A stretch of 64,000 bases of DNA, taken from contig NZ_FIZW01000002.1 in NCBI RefSeq assembly GCF_900059565.1, positions 310,001-374,000 of the forward strand, read 5' to 3'. Under the pieces are notes generated by a model. That model was not told where the DNA came from, did not search any database, and worked only from the letters and a program-made list of their open reading frames with translations. Below, in pieces: positions 55,900 to 64,000 of the stretch; the stretch's first letter is position 1; every line of letters begins with the position of its first letter. This DNA is from Murdochiella massiliensis. GTDB lineage: Bacteria > Bacillota > Clostridia > Tissierellales > Peptoniphilaceae. The translations under genes and the position numbers were made by a program.

Positions 55900-56952
55900 T
55901 TACGATTCATTTTGATTGGAGAAATCCTCCACTTCGGTCGCAGGCATGACCCAGCGATCCGACGCGATGGGCTCCCAACTGATATCCTCCTGATCGAGAG
56001 AGGCGACATCAATGCCGGCCGCCTCGCAAAGTATGGTCTCCCATTGCTCGGGAAAATCCAGAAAGCGCGGCAGAAAATACGGATGGAGGGCAAATGTTCG
56101 TCGAAAATGGACGATAATTTCCCGATTGCTCTGCGCGTCCATCACGTGCATGAGGGCCAACAGCATGACAAAAAAGCGGAAAGGATCCGGATGAAATTCC
56201 GGAGCTATACGCTCCATCGTGCGCCTGTCCGCTTTCAGAACCGCACAACCGTCCGTAAAGCGACGATTGGATAAACGACCATGGTGTGCACACGTATTAC
56301 GCAATTTGGCCAGGCAGCTGAAAAAGGAATATAAAACAATTTCGGATGCCACCCCGTAAAAGGCGGAAACCCGCTTTTGTTCCGGGCGGCGCATATTTTT
56401 AAAAATTTTCGTAAGGGTTCCGAGGGTAATCACTTCCATCGCGACATAGACGGGAACATCTCGTGTTTTCCCCTCTTCCGGACAAAAACGCCGTACAAAC
56501 GGCTCATTCGCTCTGGTCAACTCGTTTTCCAGATCGTTGATAAAATTTTTATGGTAGTCGTCCTGACGAAAATGGCCGGAATCCAAATAGCCGTACGCAC
56601 CGAAACTTTCAAGCAGTACGGTGCCGATGACATGTCGCAGTTGCACCTCATAATCCGAAAGATAGTCGAATAAAAAGTTTTTGATGCGACGGTCAGCAAG
56701 ATAGCTGTCAACCAGCATTTCAAACGTTGTTCCGTCCTGATATGTGCCGTCCGCCTTTTTCCAAGTCAGGCCGAAATTCTCCAGATGAAAAGGGCTGATA
56801 CGCTGAAAAACCTTCTTTGCATAATCCAGATCCCGGATGATGAGCTTGTCCTTGATCACCATGTCATAGAGTTTCGCATCCGAATGCATCAATTGTTGTG
56901 GAGTCACCACGCTCACCACCTTTGCAAAAAGTCCCGCCGTTTTGCACGTCAT
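55900..56952 (-). CDS. Abi-family (AbiD/F-like) HEPN protein
   Basis: 350 residues. The Abi_2 family includes lactococcal abortive-infection proteins AbiD and AbiF. The key HEPN RNase-like motif LRNTCAHHGRLSNR (R then HxxR) lies at about residues 217-230, following a long helical region (FLFDYLSDYEVQLRHVIGTVL). Hence a predicted RNA-targeting toxin or phage-defence effector. ATG 56952 has no ribosome binding site; a GTG at 56908-56910 behind AAAGGTGG may be the true start, shortening it by 14 residues. No antitoxin gene is adjacent. It stands far from the CRISPR locus. Confidence 0.8.
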   Translation of the reverse strand: MTCKTAGLFAKVVSVVTPQQLMHSDAKLYDMVIKDKLIIRDLDYAKKVFQRISPFHLENFGLTWKKADGTYQDGTTFEMLVDSYLADRRIKNFLFDYLSDYEVQLRHVIGTVLLESFGAYGYLDSGHFRQDDYHKNFINDLENELTRANEPFVRRFCPEEGKTRDVPVYVAMEVITLGTLTKIFKNMRRPEQKRVSAFYGVASEIVLYSFFSCLAKLRNTCAHHGRLSNRRFTDGCAVLKADRRTMERIAPEFHPDPFRFFVMLLALMHVMDAQSNREIIVHFRRTFALHPYFLPRFLDFPEQWETILCEAAGIDVASLDQEDISWEPIASDRWVMPATEVEDFSNQNES

Positions 56953-56980
56953 TGAGAGGTGTGGCGGGATCCGTAACTAC

Positions 56981-56989
56981 AGTATAGCA
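56981..56989 (-). promoter_or_regulatory. Extended -10 promoter of the Abi-family gene
   Basis: Minus strand TGCTATACT (56981-56989), an extended -10. A start near 56974 would leave a leader of about 22 nt before ATG or about 64 nt before the alternative GTG. Confidence 0.5.
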
Positions 56990-57030
56990 TAATTTATACG
57001 GGAACACGGAAAAACATGTCCCACATACAA

Positions 57031-57080
57031 AAGTCCCCTGTGATGAGCGATAACCGCTCATCACAGGGGGGCTTTTCTTA
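57031..57080. terminator. Terminator after the 5'-nucleotidase gene
   Basis: Stem CCCTGTGATGAGCG / CGCTCATCACAGGG around ATAAC, 14 bp perfect, with AAAAG on one side and CTTTTCTT on the other. On the minus strand it ends the nucleotidase transcript. Confidence 0.85.
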
Positions 57081-57103
57081 GGACTTTCTTTAGAAAGAAC
57101 CGT

Positions 57104-58984
57104 TTACTTTGTTTCTTTCTTTTTGGTCATCGTCAGAGCCATACCGGAGAGCAACAGCACCATCGGTGCAAAGGTCATCACATCACCGGTCTTCGGCGCG
57201 ACTTTGTTCGTACCGGCTACCTTGGTTGAAGGTTTCTCAGTTGCCGGCTTGTTTTCATTCGGTTTCGGCGTCGGTTTTTCTTCCGCCTTAGCTTCCTTCA
57301 CACGACCGTCCGTGGCATACGTGAAGGTTCCCTTTCCGTCTTTGGTCAATTCGGTCATATAGTCCTGAACAACCTGGGCAAGTGAGCCGTGTGTAGCCAG
57401 AAGCGTCTTTCCTTTGAACATTTCGTAGCCGTCGCCACCGACTGCCATAAAGTCATTGGTCGCCAGTTTGTACGTTTTGGTCGGTTCAATCGGTGCATTC
57501 CCCACCATGATGTTGGCAGCAGCCGCTTTTCCGTCTTTCTTGGCGATTTCAAAACGCATACCGGAAATGTGCGGGAATTTTCCTGCCGGATTGGGATATT
57601 CCGAAATCCCGTAATTGATCGCATCAATGATATCCTGGCCACTGACTTCGATAACCGTCATGGCGTTACCAAACGGCAAAACGGTAAAGACATGACCGAC
57701 GGTCACCTTCCCCGCGGCAATGGAGGCACGGATTCCACCGCCATTGGTGATAACGACGTCGGCGCCGGATTCTTTGCGCATGGCATCGGTAATGAGATCG
57801 CCCAATGCGGTTTCCCCTGCGCGCACGTGTTCGCGTTCTCCGTCGAGGGTTGCGGCTAATGTTCCGACTTCCTGTCCGAGCACTTTTTCGTTTTCTTTAT
57901 CGAATTCCGCAATCACGTCTTCGACTTCTTTATTTACCGGATACGTCTTGGCCTGCTCATAATTGATCAGTTCGGCTTTGGTCTCGGCTTTTCCTTCCTC
58001 ATCGAAAGTAACCTGAACGATACCGATGTTTTTCAAATATTCGCCGGTCGAGGCACCTACTGTACCGTTTTCAAAAACGTGCCCGTTCTGCCATTCGGTA
58101 TGGCTGTGTCCATCGACTACAAGGTCAAGGTTTTTCAGCTTCGGTACCACTTTAAGCGTATTGACCTCAGACTCTTCATCGCTTCCCAGATGGCTGAGCA
58201 GAACCGTATAGTTCGCGCCGCGGCTGAGCAGCTTGTCGATCTCGCGCTGAGCGATTCTGACGGTCTCGTCAACGGTGTCGGTGAAGGTCAGTCCTTCCGT
58301 ATTCAACGGATTCGCCTTGTACTTGGTTTCCGGTGTCGCCAAGCCGAAGACACCCACTTTGATTCCCTGTACATCCAGCACTTCTCCGCCATGGAAAAGA
58401 AGGTTGCCGTCTTTATCGAACACGTTTGAGGCAAACCACGGGAAATTGGCCAAACTTGCATTTTTCTTGGCCTGTTCCTGACTGTAATCAAACTCATGAT
58501 TGCCGGGAACCATAGCCTGTACGCCAATCTTGTTCGCCAAATTGATGATGGATTCCCCCTTGGAAAGCGTTACAAAATTGGTTCCTTGCGTCAGATCGCC
58601 GCCGTCTACAACCAGCGTAGGCCCTTCCGCCTTTTTCGCTTCAATGATTCCTGCATAGTTGGCGTAGCCGATATTGCCTTTTTTCCCATCTTTGCTGGAA
58701 TTCTCCACATGACCATGCACATCGTTCGTGTGAAGGATTGTCAATGTCTTTCCCGCTACATCTTCCTTCGTTAATACGGCTTCTTTTTCTTCCGTCTCTG
58801 TTGCTTCTTTCACAACATCGACCTTTTCCTGTTCTGTCTGCTCTTCTTCCATCACCTGTTCGACAACATCGTCAACGAAAAACGTGCCTTTCGCTTCCGG
58901 ATTGTCGGCTAACGCTGTATTCGGAAGAAATAACACTGCAGAGAGCAACATGGCTAAGACAAAACCAAACCGTTTCTTTTGCAT
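57104..58984 (-). CDS. Secreted, wall-anchored 5'-nucleotidase/UshA-like enzyme
   Basis: 626 residues. A signal peptide ends at about residue 27 (NTALADN), then an acidic coiled region to about 75. The metallophosphatase domain has ILHTNDVHGHVE, VVDGGDLTQG, GNHEFDYS and VDGHSHTE; the 5'-nucleotidase C-terminal domain has TNGGGIRASI and AVGGDGYEMFKG. A Lys/Pro/Glu-rich spacer leads to APKTGD, a hydrophobic helix and KKKETK, a sortase sorting signal of the xPxTG type. It releases nucleosides from extracellular nucleotides, feeding salvage enzymes such as pdp and cdd. ATG 58982-58984 after AAGGAGGATGT. Confidence 0.92.
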   Translation of the reverse strand: MQKKRFGFVLAMLLSAVLFLPNTALADNPEAKGTFFVDDVVEQVMEEEQTEQEKVDVVKEATETEEKEAVLTKEDVAGKTLTILHTNDVHGHVENSSKDGKKGNIGYANYAGIIEAKKAEGPTLVVDGGDLTQGTNFVTLSKGESIINLANKIGVQAMVPGNHEFDYSQEQAKKNASLANFPWFASNVFDKDGNLLFHGGEVLDVQGIKVGVFGLATPETKYKANPLNTEGLTFTDTVDETVRIAQREIDKLLSRGANYTVLLSHLGSDEESEVNTLKVVPKLKNLDLVVDGHSHTEWQNGHVFENGTVGASTGEYLKNIGIVQVTFDEEGKAETKAELINYEQAKTYPVNKEVEDVIAEFDKENEKVLGQEVGTLAATLDGEREHVRAGETALGDLITDAMRKESGADVVITNGGGIRASIAAGKVTVGHVFTVLPFGNAMTVIEVSGQDIIDAINYGISEYPNPAGKFPHISGMRFEIAKKDGKAAAANIMVGNAPIEPTKTYKLATNDFMAVGGDGYEMFKGKTLLATHGSLAQVVQDYMTELTKDGKGTFTYATDGRVKEAKAEEKPTPKPNENKPATEKPSTKVAGTNKVAPKTGDVMTFAPMVLLLSGMALTMTKKKETK

Positions 58985-59023
58985 ACATCCTCCTTTTCCT
59001 TTTGTGCACTCTCCATCGTTCCT

Positions 59024-59029
59024 ACTATA
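59024..59029 (-). promoter_or_regulatory. -10 element of the 5'-nucleotidase gene
   Basis: Minus strand TATAGT in the context CGGGTATAGTAGG. No clear -35 at 17 bp. About 40 bp upstream of the ATG. Confidence 0.4.
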
Positions 59030-59204
59030 CCCGAGTCTGTTCAACATACACGTAATACATAAAGATAAAAGTATGAAAAAAGTAAAGTCTTCATAAACAA
59101 AAGAGCTTTATCCGTACGTTTTCTCTTCATATTCCGAACATAAGGGCAGGATAGGATGGGAACATCTTAAGAATCGGCGAAAGCCTAAGGAATGAGGAGA
59201 AACG

Positions 59205-60164
59205 ATGAAAAAAAGCAACACGCTATGTCGACGCCTTGCTGCCGGAGCGATGACCTTGATCATTGCGCTGACGAGCCTTGCTCAACCGGCAAAAGCGGAT
59301 AATTTAAAACAGTCAGTTTATTCTTATGGACAGAGCCTTACTGCCGAACAAAAACAGGAAACTGCGCGTTTACTTGGCGTTTCCGATAAAGCCCTGGAAA
59401 TGCAGGTCAATATCGATGAGATGAACAGCCTGCTTCATGACGACTATGATTATTATCAGGTATACTCTTCCGTTTATCTTGAACCGGCTAAGAAGAATAC
59501 CGGAGTGCAGGTCGAAATTGTTACGCCCAAAACCATTACGGAAATTACCGCGACGCAATACGCTAACGCGGCCATCACGGCCGGTGCGACCAATATGACC
59601 ATTCGCGTAGCTTCTGTAAAAGCGGTCGACGGGTCAGGCGCCCTTGCCGGTGTTTACAAGGCCTTCAGCGGCACGACGGGTACGTTGCCGGAAGAAAACA
59701 TCAAGACGGCGCAGGAAGAACTGGAAGTAACTTCTAAGATTACAGCCGAAAATAGTGGAAAAGATGGCTACTCCGATGAGCTGATGAATGCCGCCCTTGC
59801 CGAGATCAAGGCGCAAATCGCCAAGCAAAAAGAAGAGAACGGCGGAAATATTTCTGTAGGTGACATCACCACCATTATCAATACGGTGGTGAACAACTAT
59901 CATCTGGACGGTGTGTTAAGCGAGGCGAATATCTCCTCGTTGCAGGACCTGATGGAACAGTTCTCCAAAATTGAACTGACGGATGAACAGCGGGCCAATT
60001 TACAGGAATTGGGACAAAAGCTGTTAAAAGAAGGCGGTAACCTGATGGAAAAAGTGCAGGCCGATTGGGCGCAACTTTCTCCGGACACCAAATCCGAACT
60101 TGGCGGATTTTTCGGCAATCTTTTTCAGGGGATTATCGACTTTTTTGCCAACTTGCTGAAATAA
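59205..60164 (+). CDS. Secreted DUF1002 protein
   Basis: 319 residues. A signal peptide (RRLAAGAMTLIIALTSLAQPAKA, ending near residue 31) is followed by a DUF1002 domain: QSLTAEQKQETARLLGV, and TPKTITEITATQYANAAITAGATNMTIRVAS, typical of these secreted clostridial and bacillar proteins. The last 100 residues are helical, closing with amphipathic GGFFGNLFQGIIDFFANLLK. Function unknown; the C-terminus may touch the membrane. ATG 59205 follows GAGGAGAAACG. Divergent from the nucleotidase gene. Confidence 0.88.
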   Translation: MKKSNTLCRRLAAGAMTLIIALTSLAQPAKADNLKQSVYSYGQSLTAEQKQETARLLGVSDKALEMQVNIDEMNSLLHDDYDYYQVYSSVYLEPAKKNTGVQVEIVTPKTITEITATQYANAAITAGATNMTIRVASVKAVDGSGALAGVYKAFSGTTGTLPEENIKTAQEELEVTSKITAENSGKDGYSDELMNAALAEIKAQIAKQKEENGGNISVGDITTIINTVVNNYHLDGVLSEANISSLQDLMEQFSKIELTDEQRANLQELGQKLLKEGGNLMEKVQADWAQLSPDTKSELGGFFGNLFQGIIDFFANLLK

Positions 60165-60242
60165 CCTTCTGCTCACCGATCGGTTGTCGATGGTTGTCGA
60201 CGAGCACAGCATCGAATGAGTCGAAAAACCGCACGCTAAGCG

Positions 60243-61049
60243 TCACTCCTCCATGAGGAAGTGGCGCTTATTTTCTTGCTCATCAAATACCTCTTGTGCG
60301 ATGTTCGCGGCAAACGTGCGGGAAAGTTGAAGAGCGCGGGCCATGGCGGGAAATTCTGCCGCATAATGGCCAAGATCAACCAGCGCCAAGCCGTTTTGTA
60401 ACGCAAATTGCGCCTCATGATATTTAATGTCCGCCGTGACAAAAACGTCACAACCCGTCCTAAGTGCATCCGAGGCAAAGTCCATGCCGGATCCGCCAAG
60501 AAGGCCGACACGCGAAACGGTCCATGAGGGATCGCCGTAGAAAACGACGGAAGATGTTCCAAAGGAAGCGGATAGCGACTGCGCAAAAGAAGCAAGCGTC
60601 ATGGTCTTCACTTCTCCGCAAAGGCCGAACCCGGATGAGTAGGCACAAAGCGGATCCCCTTCTTCCCGTTTGCGAAGCGGACGGCGATGGCGAAGGGCGA
60701 TACGATCCGCCATTTCGGTATTGACACCGCCGTCCACCCAATCCCACGGTGTGTGCGTCGCATATACCGCGATGTTCTGCTCGAGCGCCTGCATCACGAG
60801 ATCCTGTAGAGGAACGTCCTCGTGCAGAGCATGAATGCCCTCAAAAAGCACAGGATGATGCGTAACAATTAAATTCGCTCGGTTTTCTACAGCCTTATTA
60901 AGCGCACCTGCGGAAAAATCCAATGCAAAGAGAATGCCGCTAAGCGGTCGAGCGAAACGGCCAAACTGTTTTCCACTGTGATCCCACGGTTCCTGTAAAA
61001 CAAGCGGTACACGCTTTTCCCATTCGTTAACCCATGCCTGAATTTCCAT
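60243..61049 (-). CDS. Nif3-like dinuclear metal-centre protein
   Basis: 268 residues. Hexameric Nif3/YbgI/YqfO family with two metal ions; proposed roles include GTP cyclohydrolase-like activity, not settled. Motifs: ALDFSAGALNKAVENRANLIVTHHP in the first part (HH ligands in THHPVLFEGI), THTPWD, and the late TADIKYHEAQFAL and DLGHYAAEFP. ATG 61047-61049 follows AAAGGAAATCGG; the longer frame overlaps trmK. In Bacillota nif3 is commonly downstream of rpoD and trmK, as here. Confidence 0.9.
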   Translation of the reverse strand: MEIQAWVNEWEKRVPLVLQEPWDHSGKQFGRFARPLSGILFALDFSAGALNKAVENRANLIVTHHPVLFEGIHALHEDVPLQDLVMQALEQNIAVYATHTPWDWVDGGVNTEMADRIALRHRRPLRKREEGDPLCAYSSGFGLCGEVKTMTLASFAQSLSASFGTSSVVFYGDPSWTVSRVGLLGGSGMDFASDALRTGCDVFVTADIKYHEAQFALQNGLALVDLGHYAAEFPAMARALQLSRTFAANIAQEVFDEQENKRHFLMEE

Positions 61050-61116
61050 CCGATTTCCTTTCTCCCGCTTCCTCGGGACGTTTTCTTTCTTTTTTCTCCT
61101 CGTTTGCTCAAAGCCA

Positions 61117-61821
61117 TTATCCGAACAACAGGGTGTCCAGCATAGATAACGCTCTTTCGGCTTCCTGTCGGCGTTTCGCAGCCCCCGGCGTTGTTTTTCC
61201 TTCCAGATGAAGAAGGAGCTGATGCCAATGCGCCTGATCTCGTCGAAGCTGCTTTTCCACCAGAGGATGATGGCTTTGCAGCAGTTCAGGGCCATATTCC
61301 GCTTCCAACGCCGATAAAGGATGTGCATAACCGCTTCCTTCGGGACAGACCTCCCCCGGATAGACCAGAAAAAGCGGATAAAATTGTCCCTCTTCTTCGA
61401 CCAATTCTTCTTCAATTCGACAGGAGAGCGCTTGTAAAAAGTGCCGAAAGTCGGCAATTCCACTCTGCGGTGAGAGTATCCACGTCTTGGCGCTTCGGGC
61501 AAAGGAGAAGGATTCACATAAAATGCGCTTGATCAGTGGACCGCCCATACCGGCAATCAATATGGTATCGGCCGACGGCCAAGGCACATCGTGCAGACCA
61601 TCGGTCACCAGGAGCGTGATTTTCTGCTTCGTTACCGGATCTGCACTTTGCAGGGCTTCCTTCAGTTTGGCAAGAGAGGCCGAAGAAATGTCGGTTGCCA
61701 ATACGTATTGAATATCTTCGCGCTCGGCTAAGCCGAGCGAAACCAAGCCATGATCCGCTCCCACGTCAATCACACGGGAAGAAGACGGAACAAGCTGAAT
61801 AAGGGTTTGCAGACGATGCAT
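61117..61821 (-). CDS. trmK: tRNA (adenine(22)-N1)-methyltransferase
   Basis: 234 residues. SAM-dependent methylation of A22 in bacterial tRNAs. RVIDVGADHGLVSLGLAE holds the SAM motif, and VTDGLHDVPWPSADTILIAGMGG plus LSPQSGIADFRHFL mark this COG2384 family. C-terminal helical part is charged. ATG 61819-61821 follows CAGGAGGCAGT. It lies 119 bp after rpoD, from which it is separated by a terminator-like hairpin, and 67 bp before nif3. Confidence 0.93.
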   Translation of the reverse strand: MHRLQTLIQLVPSSSRVIDVGADHGLVSLGLAEREDIQYVLATDISSASLAKLKEALQSADPVTKQKITLLVTDGLHDVPWPSADTILIAGMGGPLIKRILCESFSFARSAKTWILSPQSGIADFRHFLQALSCRIEEELVEEEGQFYPLFLVYPGEVCPEGSGYAHPLSALEAEYGPELLQSHHPLVEKQLRRDQAHWHQLLLHLEGKTTPGAAKRRQEAERALSMLDTLLFG

Positions 61822-61875
61822 ACTGCCTCCTGTACCATGCGATCCTTTCCTATCGACAAGACGCGTGGCCTATAC

Positions 61876-61925
61876 AAAAAGCGCCTTCGCCGGACAATCT
61901 TGTTCTGCCGGGCAAAAGCGCTTCT
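61876..61925 (-). terminator. Terminator after rpoD
   Basis: Minus strand AAGCGC-tttt-GCCCGG ... CCGGC-gaag-GCGCTT followed by TTT. It may be partial so that trmK and nif3 are read at a lower level. Confidence 0.65.
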
Positions 61926-61940
61926 TTCATCTCTTGTTCG

Positions 61941-64000
61941 TTATTCGAGAAAATCGCGCACCTTTTGGCTTCGCGTCGGATGTTTGAGTTTGCGTATGGC
62001 CTTCGCTTCAATTTGACGAATGCGTTCGCGTGTGACGTTGAATTCCTTACCCACTTCTTCCAGTGTGCGCGGTGTACCATCGTTTAAGCCGAAGCGCAAC
62101 TCCAACACCTTGCGCTCTCTTGTAGAGAGCGTGCTGAGAATATTGGCGAGCTCCTCGCGGAGCATAATGAAGTTTGCGGCCTCATCCGGCGAGATGACCG
62201 TGTCGTCTTCAATAAAGTCGCCCAGATGCGAATCTTCTTCTTCGCCGATCGGGGTCTCCAGAGAGACGGGCTCCTGCGCAATCTTGCGAACAATGCGCAC
62301 TTTCTCCACATCAATGTTCATCTCCGCGGCAATTTCTTCATTGGTCGGATCGCGATTGAGTTCCTGCAACAGCTGGCGTTGTGCACGGGAGAGTTTGTTA
62401 ATGGTTTCCACCATGTGTACGGGGATACGGATGGTGCGCGCCTGATCGGCAATCGCGCGAGTGATGGCCTGACGAATCCACCAGGTGGCATAGGTGGAGA
62501 ACTTGAAGCCACGATGGTAGTCGAATTTTTCCACCGCCTTCATCAGACCGAGATTACCTTCCTGAATGAGATCCAAAAAGCTCATGCCGCGCCCGACATA
62601 GCGTTTGGCAATGGAAACCACCAGACGAAGGTTCGTCTCCGCCAAGCGCTGTTTCGCCATGGACCCCACGCGGATATCGTGCTTGAGTTGCTTCTCATTT
62701 TCCTCGGAGAGCGGCATCCCGACCAAAATACGGCCGGCCGGTTCCGTCTTAATCAAAAGCGCTTCCAACTTCTCACGCTCTGGTGCAAAATCATTTTTAT
62801 AATGTGCCATGCGCTTATTGATGGCTTGTAACGCTTCAAGCAGAATGGCGTAATTTTCGGCTTCCTTCTCGGTTAAGGCATCCTTGGGCTGGCGCTTTCG
62901 CAAGGTCATATTGAGCTTATCGACGATGGTGTTGCGCTCAAAAAGTTCACGCCGAAGTTCGCCCGGAATGGTCTCTTCCGTCGTAAAAGGTTTCATCTGA
63001 TATGCTTCAGCCAAGTCCAACAGCGTTTCCGACGATTCTTCGGTTTCATTGTTCTTTTTATAGAGTTGGTCGATGGCGTGCAGAATACGCTCTTCGTTCT
63101 CCAGCGCAATGGCCTTCCAATTTTTCTGCTTCACCGTCAAATCCTTCGGCGTCAAAACGGAGGCAACCAAAGCCTGCTGAATCTCAACGCAAAACGAAAG
63201 TTCACACGCTTCATCGCGAGTCAGGCGCATACGGCTCAAGCGACGGCGAATATAGCGTTCCACGTGTGCGGCAATCTTAACGGCATGATATTCCTCGTCT
63301 TCTTCCGTCACCATGACATTTTCCGGGGAAAGAACGATCGCCAATAAACGACGAAACGCACTGTACTCTCTGGCCTGAGCGGTCAAAAAACGCTTTTTCG
63401 CATCCTTGGTTGCCATTAAATCCAAAAGCATGGCCGCTTGCGTATTGTTAAGCGACTCTTTTGCAATCTCAATTTCTTCACGCAGAGTCGGCTTTTCTCC
63501 ACGCAGCACTTTTGCCGCTGTTTCCGCCGACTCCATACGACGGGCAAGAAGCACCTCTTCATCCGCCGTAAGAAGCGAAACACGTCCGATCTCTTTCAAA
63601 TACATTTTGACCGGATCATCCACCGCGATGTTCTGCAGCATTTCCTGATCGCTTAATTCCGCTTCCGGTTCTTCTTTCGTCTCCTCAAAATTCACACTGA
63701 GTTCGGAGAGAGCATCTAAATCGCTTAACGAGGATTCTTCCTCCTCATCATCAAGGAGTTCACCCTCATCTTCATCTTCTTCAATCCCCTCCGTGCGAAC
63801 CGTTTCCGCCATGGTAATGCCGTCATCGGCCAAAATCTGTAAGATATCACGGCGATCTTCATCGCTTAGCTGTTCCACATGCTCCAGATTTTCCCAATCG
63901 TCCCGGTGAAAGCGGTCATGCTGAGCGGAAGCGATTTTGCGCAACTCTTCCACGATATCCTGCTTTATCTCTTCGATGTCCAGACTGTCGTCCTTCGGTC
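61941..64000 (-). CDS. rpoD: Primary sigma factor RpoD (SigA), 5' end outside window, with large insert
   Basis: At least 686 residues visible; the frame stays open to the window edge, so the start lies outside. Residue numbers here count from the GTG at 63953. An acidic stretch at 55-107 precedes region 1.2 ([21 protein letters not shown] at about 113-133). Region 2 begins near 434 ([24 protein letters not shown], then [15 protein letters not shown] for -10 recognition). Regions 3 and 4 follow, ending [14 protein letters not shown]. Between 1.2 and 2.1 lie about 290 residues of helical, charged sequence. B. subtilis SigA (371 residues) has no such part; E. coli RpoD has a comparable non-conserved region. 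dnaG is expected just outside the window. Confidence 0.95.
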   Translation of the reverse strand, partial: PKDDSLDIEEIKQDIVEELRKIASAQHDRFHRDDWENLEHVEQLSDEDRRDILQILADDGITMAETVRTEGIEEDEDEGELLDDEEEESSLSDLDALSELSVNFEETKEEPEAELSDQEMLQNIAVDDPVKMYLKEIGRVSLLTADEEVLLARRMESAETAAKVLRGEKPTLREEIEIAKESLNNTQAAMLLDLMATKDAKKRFLTAQAREYSAFRRLLAIVLSPENVMVTEEDEEYHAVKIAAHVERYIRRRLSRMRLTRDEACELSFCVEIQQALVASVLTPKDLTVKQKNWKAIALENEERILHAIDQLYKKNNETEESSETLLDLAEAYQMKPFTTEETIPGELRRELFERNTIVDKLNMTLRKRQPKDALTEKEAENYAILLEALQAINKRMAHYKNDFAPEREKLEALLIKTEPAGRILVGMPLSEENEKQLKHDIRVGSMAKQRLAETNLRLVVSIAKRYVGRGMSFLDLIQEGNLGLMKAVEKFDYHRGFKFSTYATWWIRQAITRAIADQARTIRIPVHMVETINKLSRAQRQLLQELNRDPTNEEIAAEMNIDVEKVRIVRKIAQEPVSLETPIGEEEDSHLGDFIEDDTVISPDEAANFIMLREELANILSTLSTRERKVLELRFGLNDGTPRTLEEVGKEFNVTRERIRQIEAKAIRKLKHPTRSQKVRDFLE

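Overview
This is a gene-dense chromosomal segment of a low-oxygen Gram-positive bacterium. Most genes have a strong AAGGAGG-type ribosome binding site. It carries a T-box leader, a LexA box of Gram-positive type, a desulfoferrodoxin, QueH, YhaN/YhaO, TrmK and a rpoD-trmK-nif3 order usual in Bacillota. The moderate GC content and this gene set suggest an anaerobic coccus of the Tissierellia/Peptoniphilaceae type. That placement is inference; no rRNA gene is present. The window is cut inside cdd at the left edge and inside rpoD at the right edge.

Layout. 1-7.2 kb (minus): pyrimidine salvage (pdp, cdd), a metallophosphoesterase, a thioredoxin-reductase-like flavoprotein, a HAD phosphatase and a copper ATPase fused to a CopZ-like domain. 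7.4-15.6 kb: a small membrane protein, an AAA/DUF4143 ATPase, a ClC exchanger, the yhaO-yhaN nuclease pair and trmL. 15.6-21.8 kb (minus): the operon lysC-asd-hom-thrC-thrB, which makes threonine from aspartate, with a good promoter and a structured leader. 22-24.3 kb: queH, a 5-formyl-THF cyclo-ligase, dCMP deaminase and ridA. 24.3-27.3 kb (minus): the methionine importer metNIQ behind a T-box whose apparent specifier is AUG. 27.4-34.6 kb: an SLC13-type transporter, chorismate mutase coupled to cstA, a PPK2 kinase, a pyridoxal kinase and a uridine-kinase-like protein.

34.6-49 kb is the accessory region. It opens with about 1.1 kb of repeats: 20-bp G-rich tandem repeats, then seven 36-bp units at an almost exact 63-bp period, then a palindrome resembling IS3-family ends. 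Next come a small unknown gene, a frameshifted small gene, a CRISPR array of 26 repeats and a complete type I-E cas operon on the minus strand (cas3-cse1-cse2-cas7e-cas5e-cas6e-cas1-cas2). Its Cas2 is fused to a DEDDh exonuclease. A Fic protein with an N-terminal DNA-binding domain and an AT-rich lipoprotein gene follow.

49-64 kb returns to core functions: a TrmA/RlmD-type RNA methyltransferase, M18 aminopeptidase, MntP, desulfoferrodoxin, LexA with its own operator, FolC, an Abi-type HEPN protein, a surface-anchored 5'-nucleotidase, a DUF1002 protein, Nif3, TrmK and RpoD. The RpoD carries a large insert between regions 1.2 and 2.

The most notable items are an internal ribosome binding site and GTG codon that would release a free CopZ chaperone from the copA frame, the 63-bp periodic array, a palindromic insertion with a 13-bp direct repeat inside a convergent terminator, the A-B-B-A spacer order in the CRISPR array, and the enlarged RpoD.
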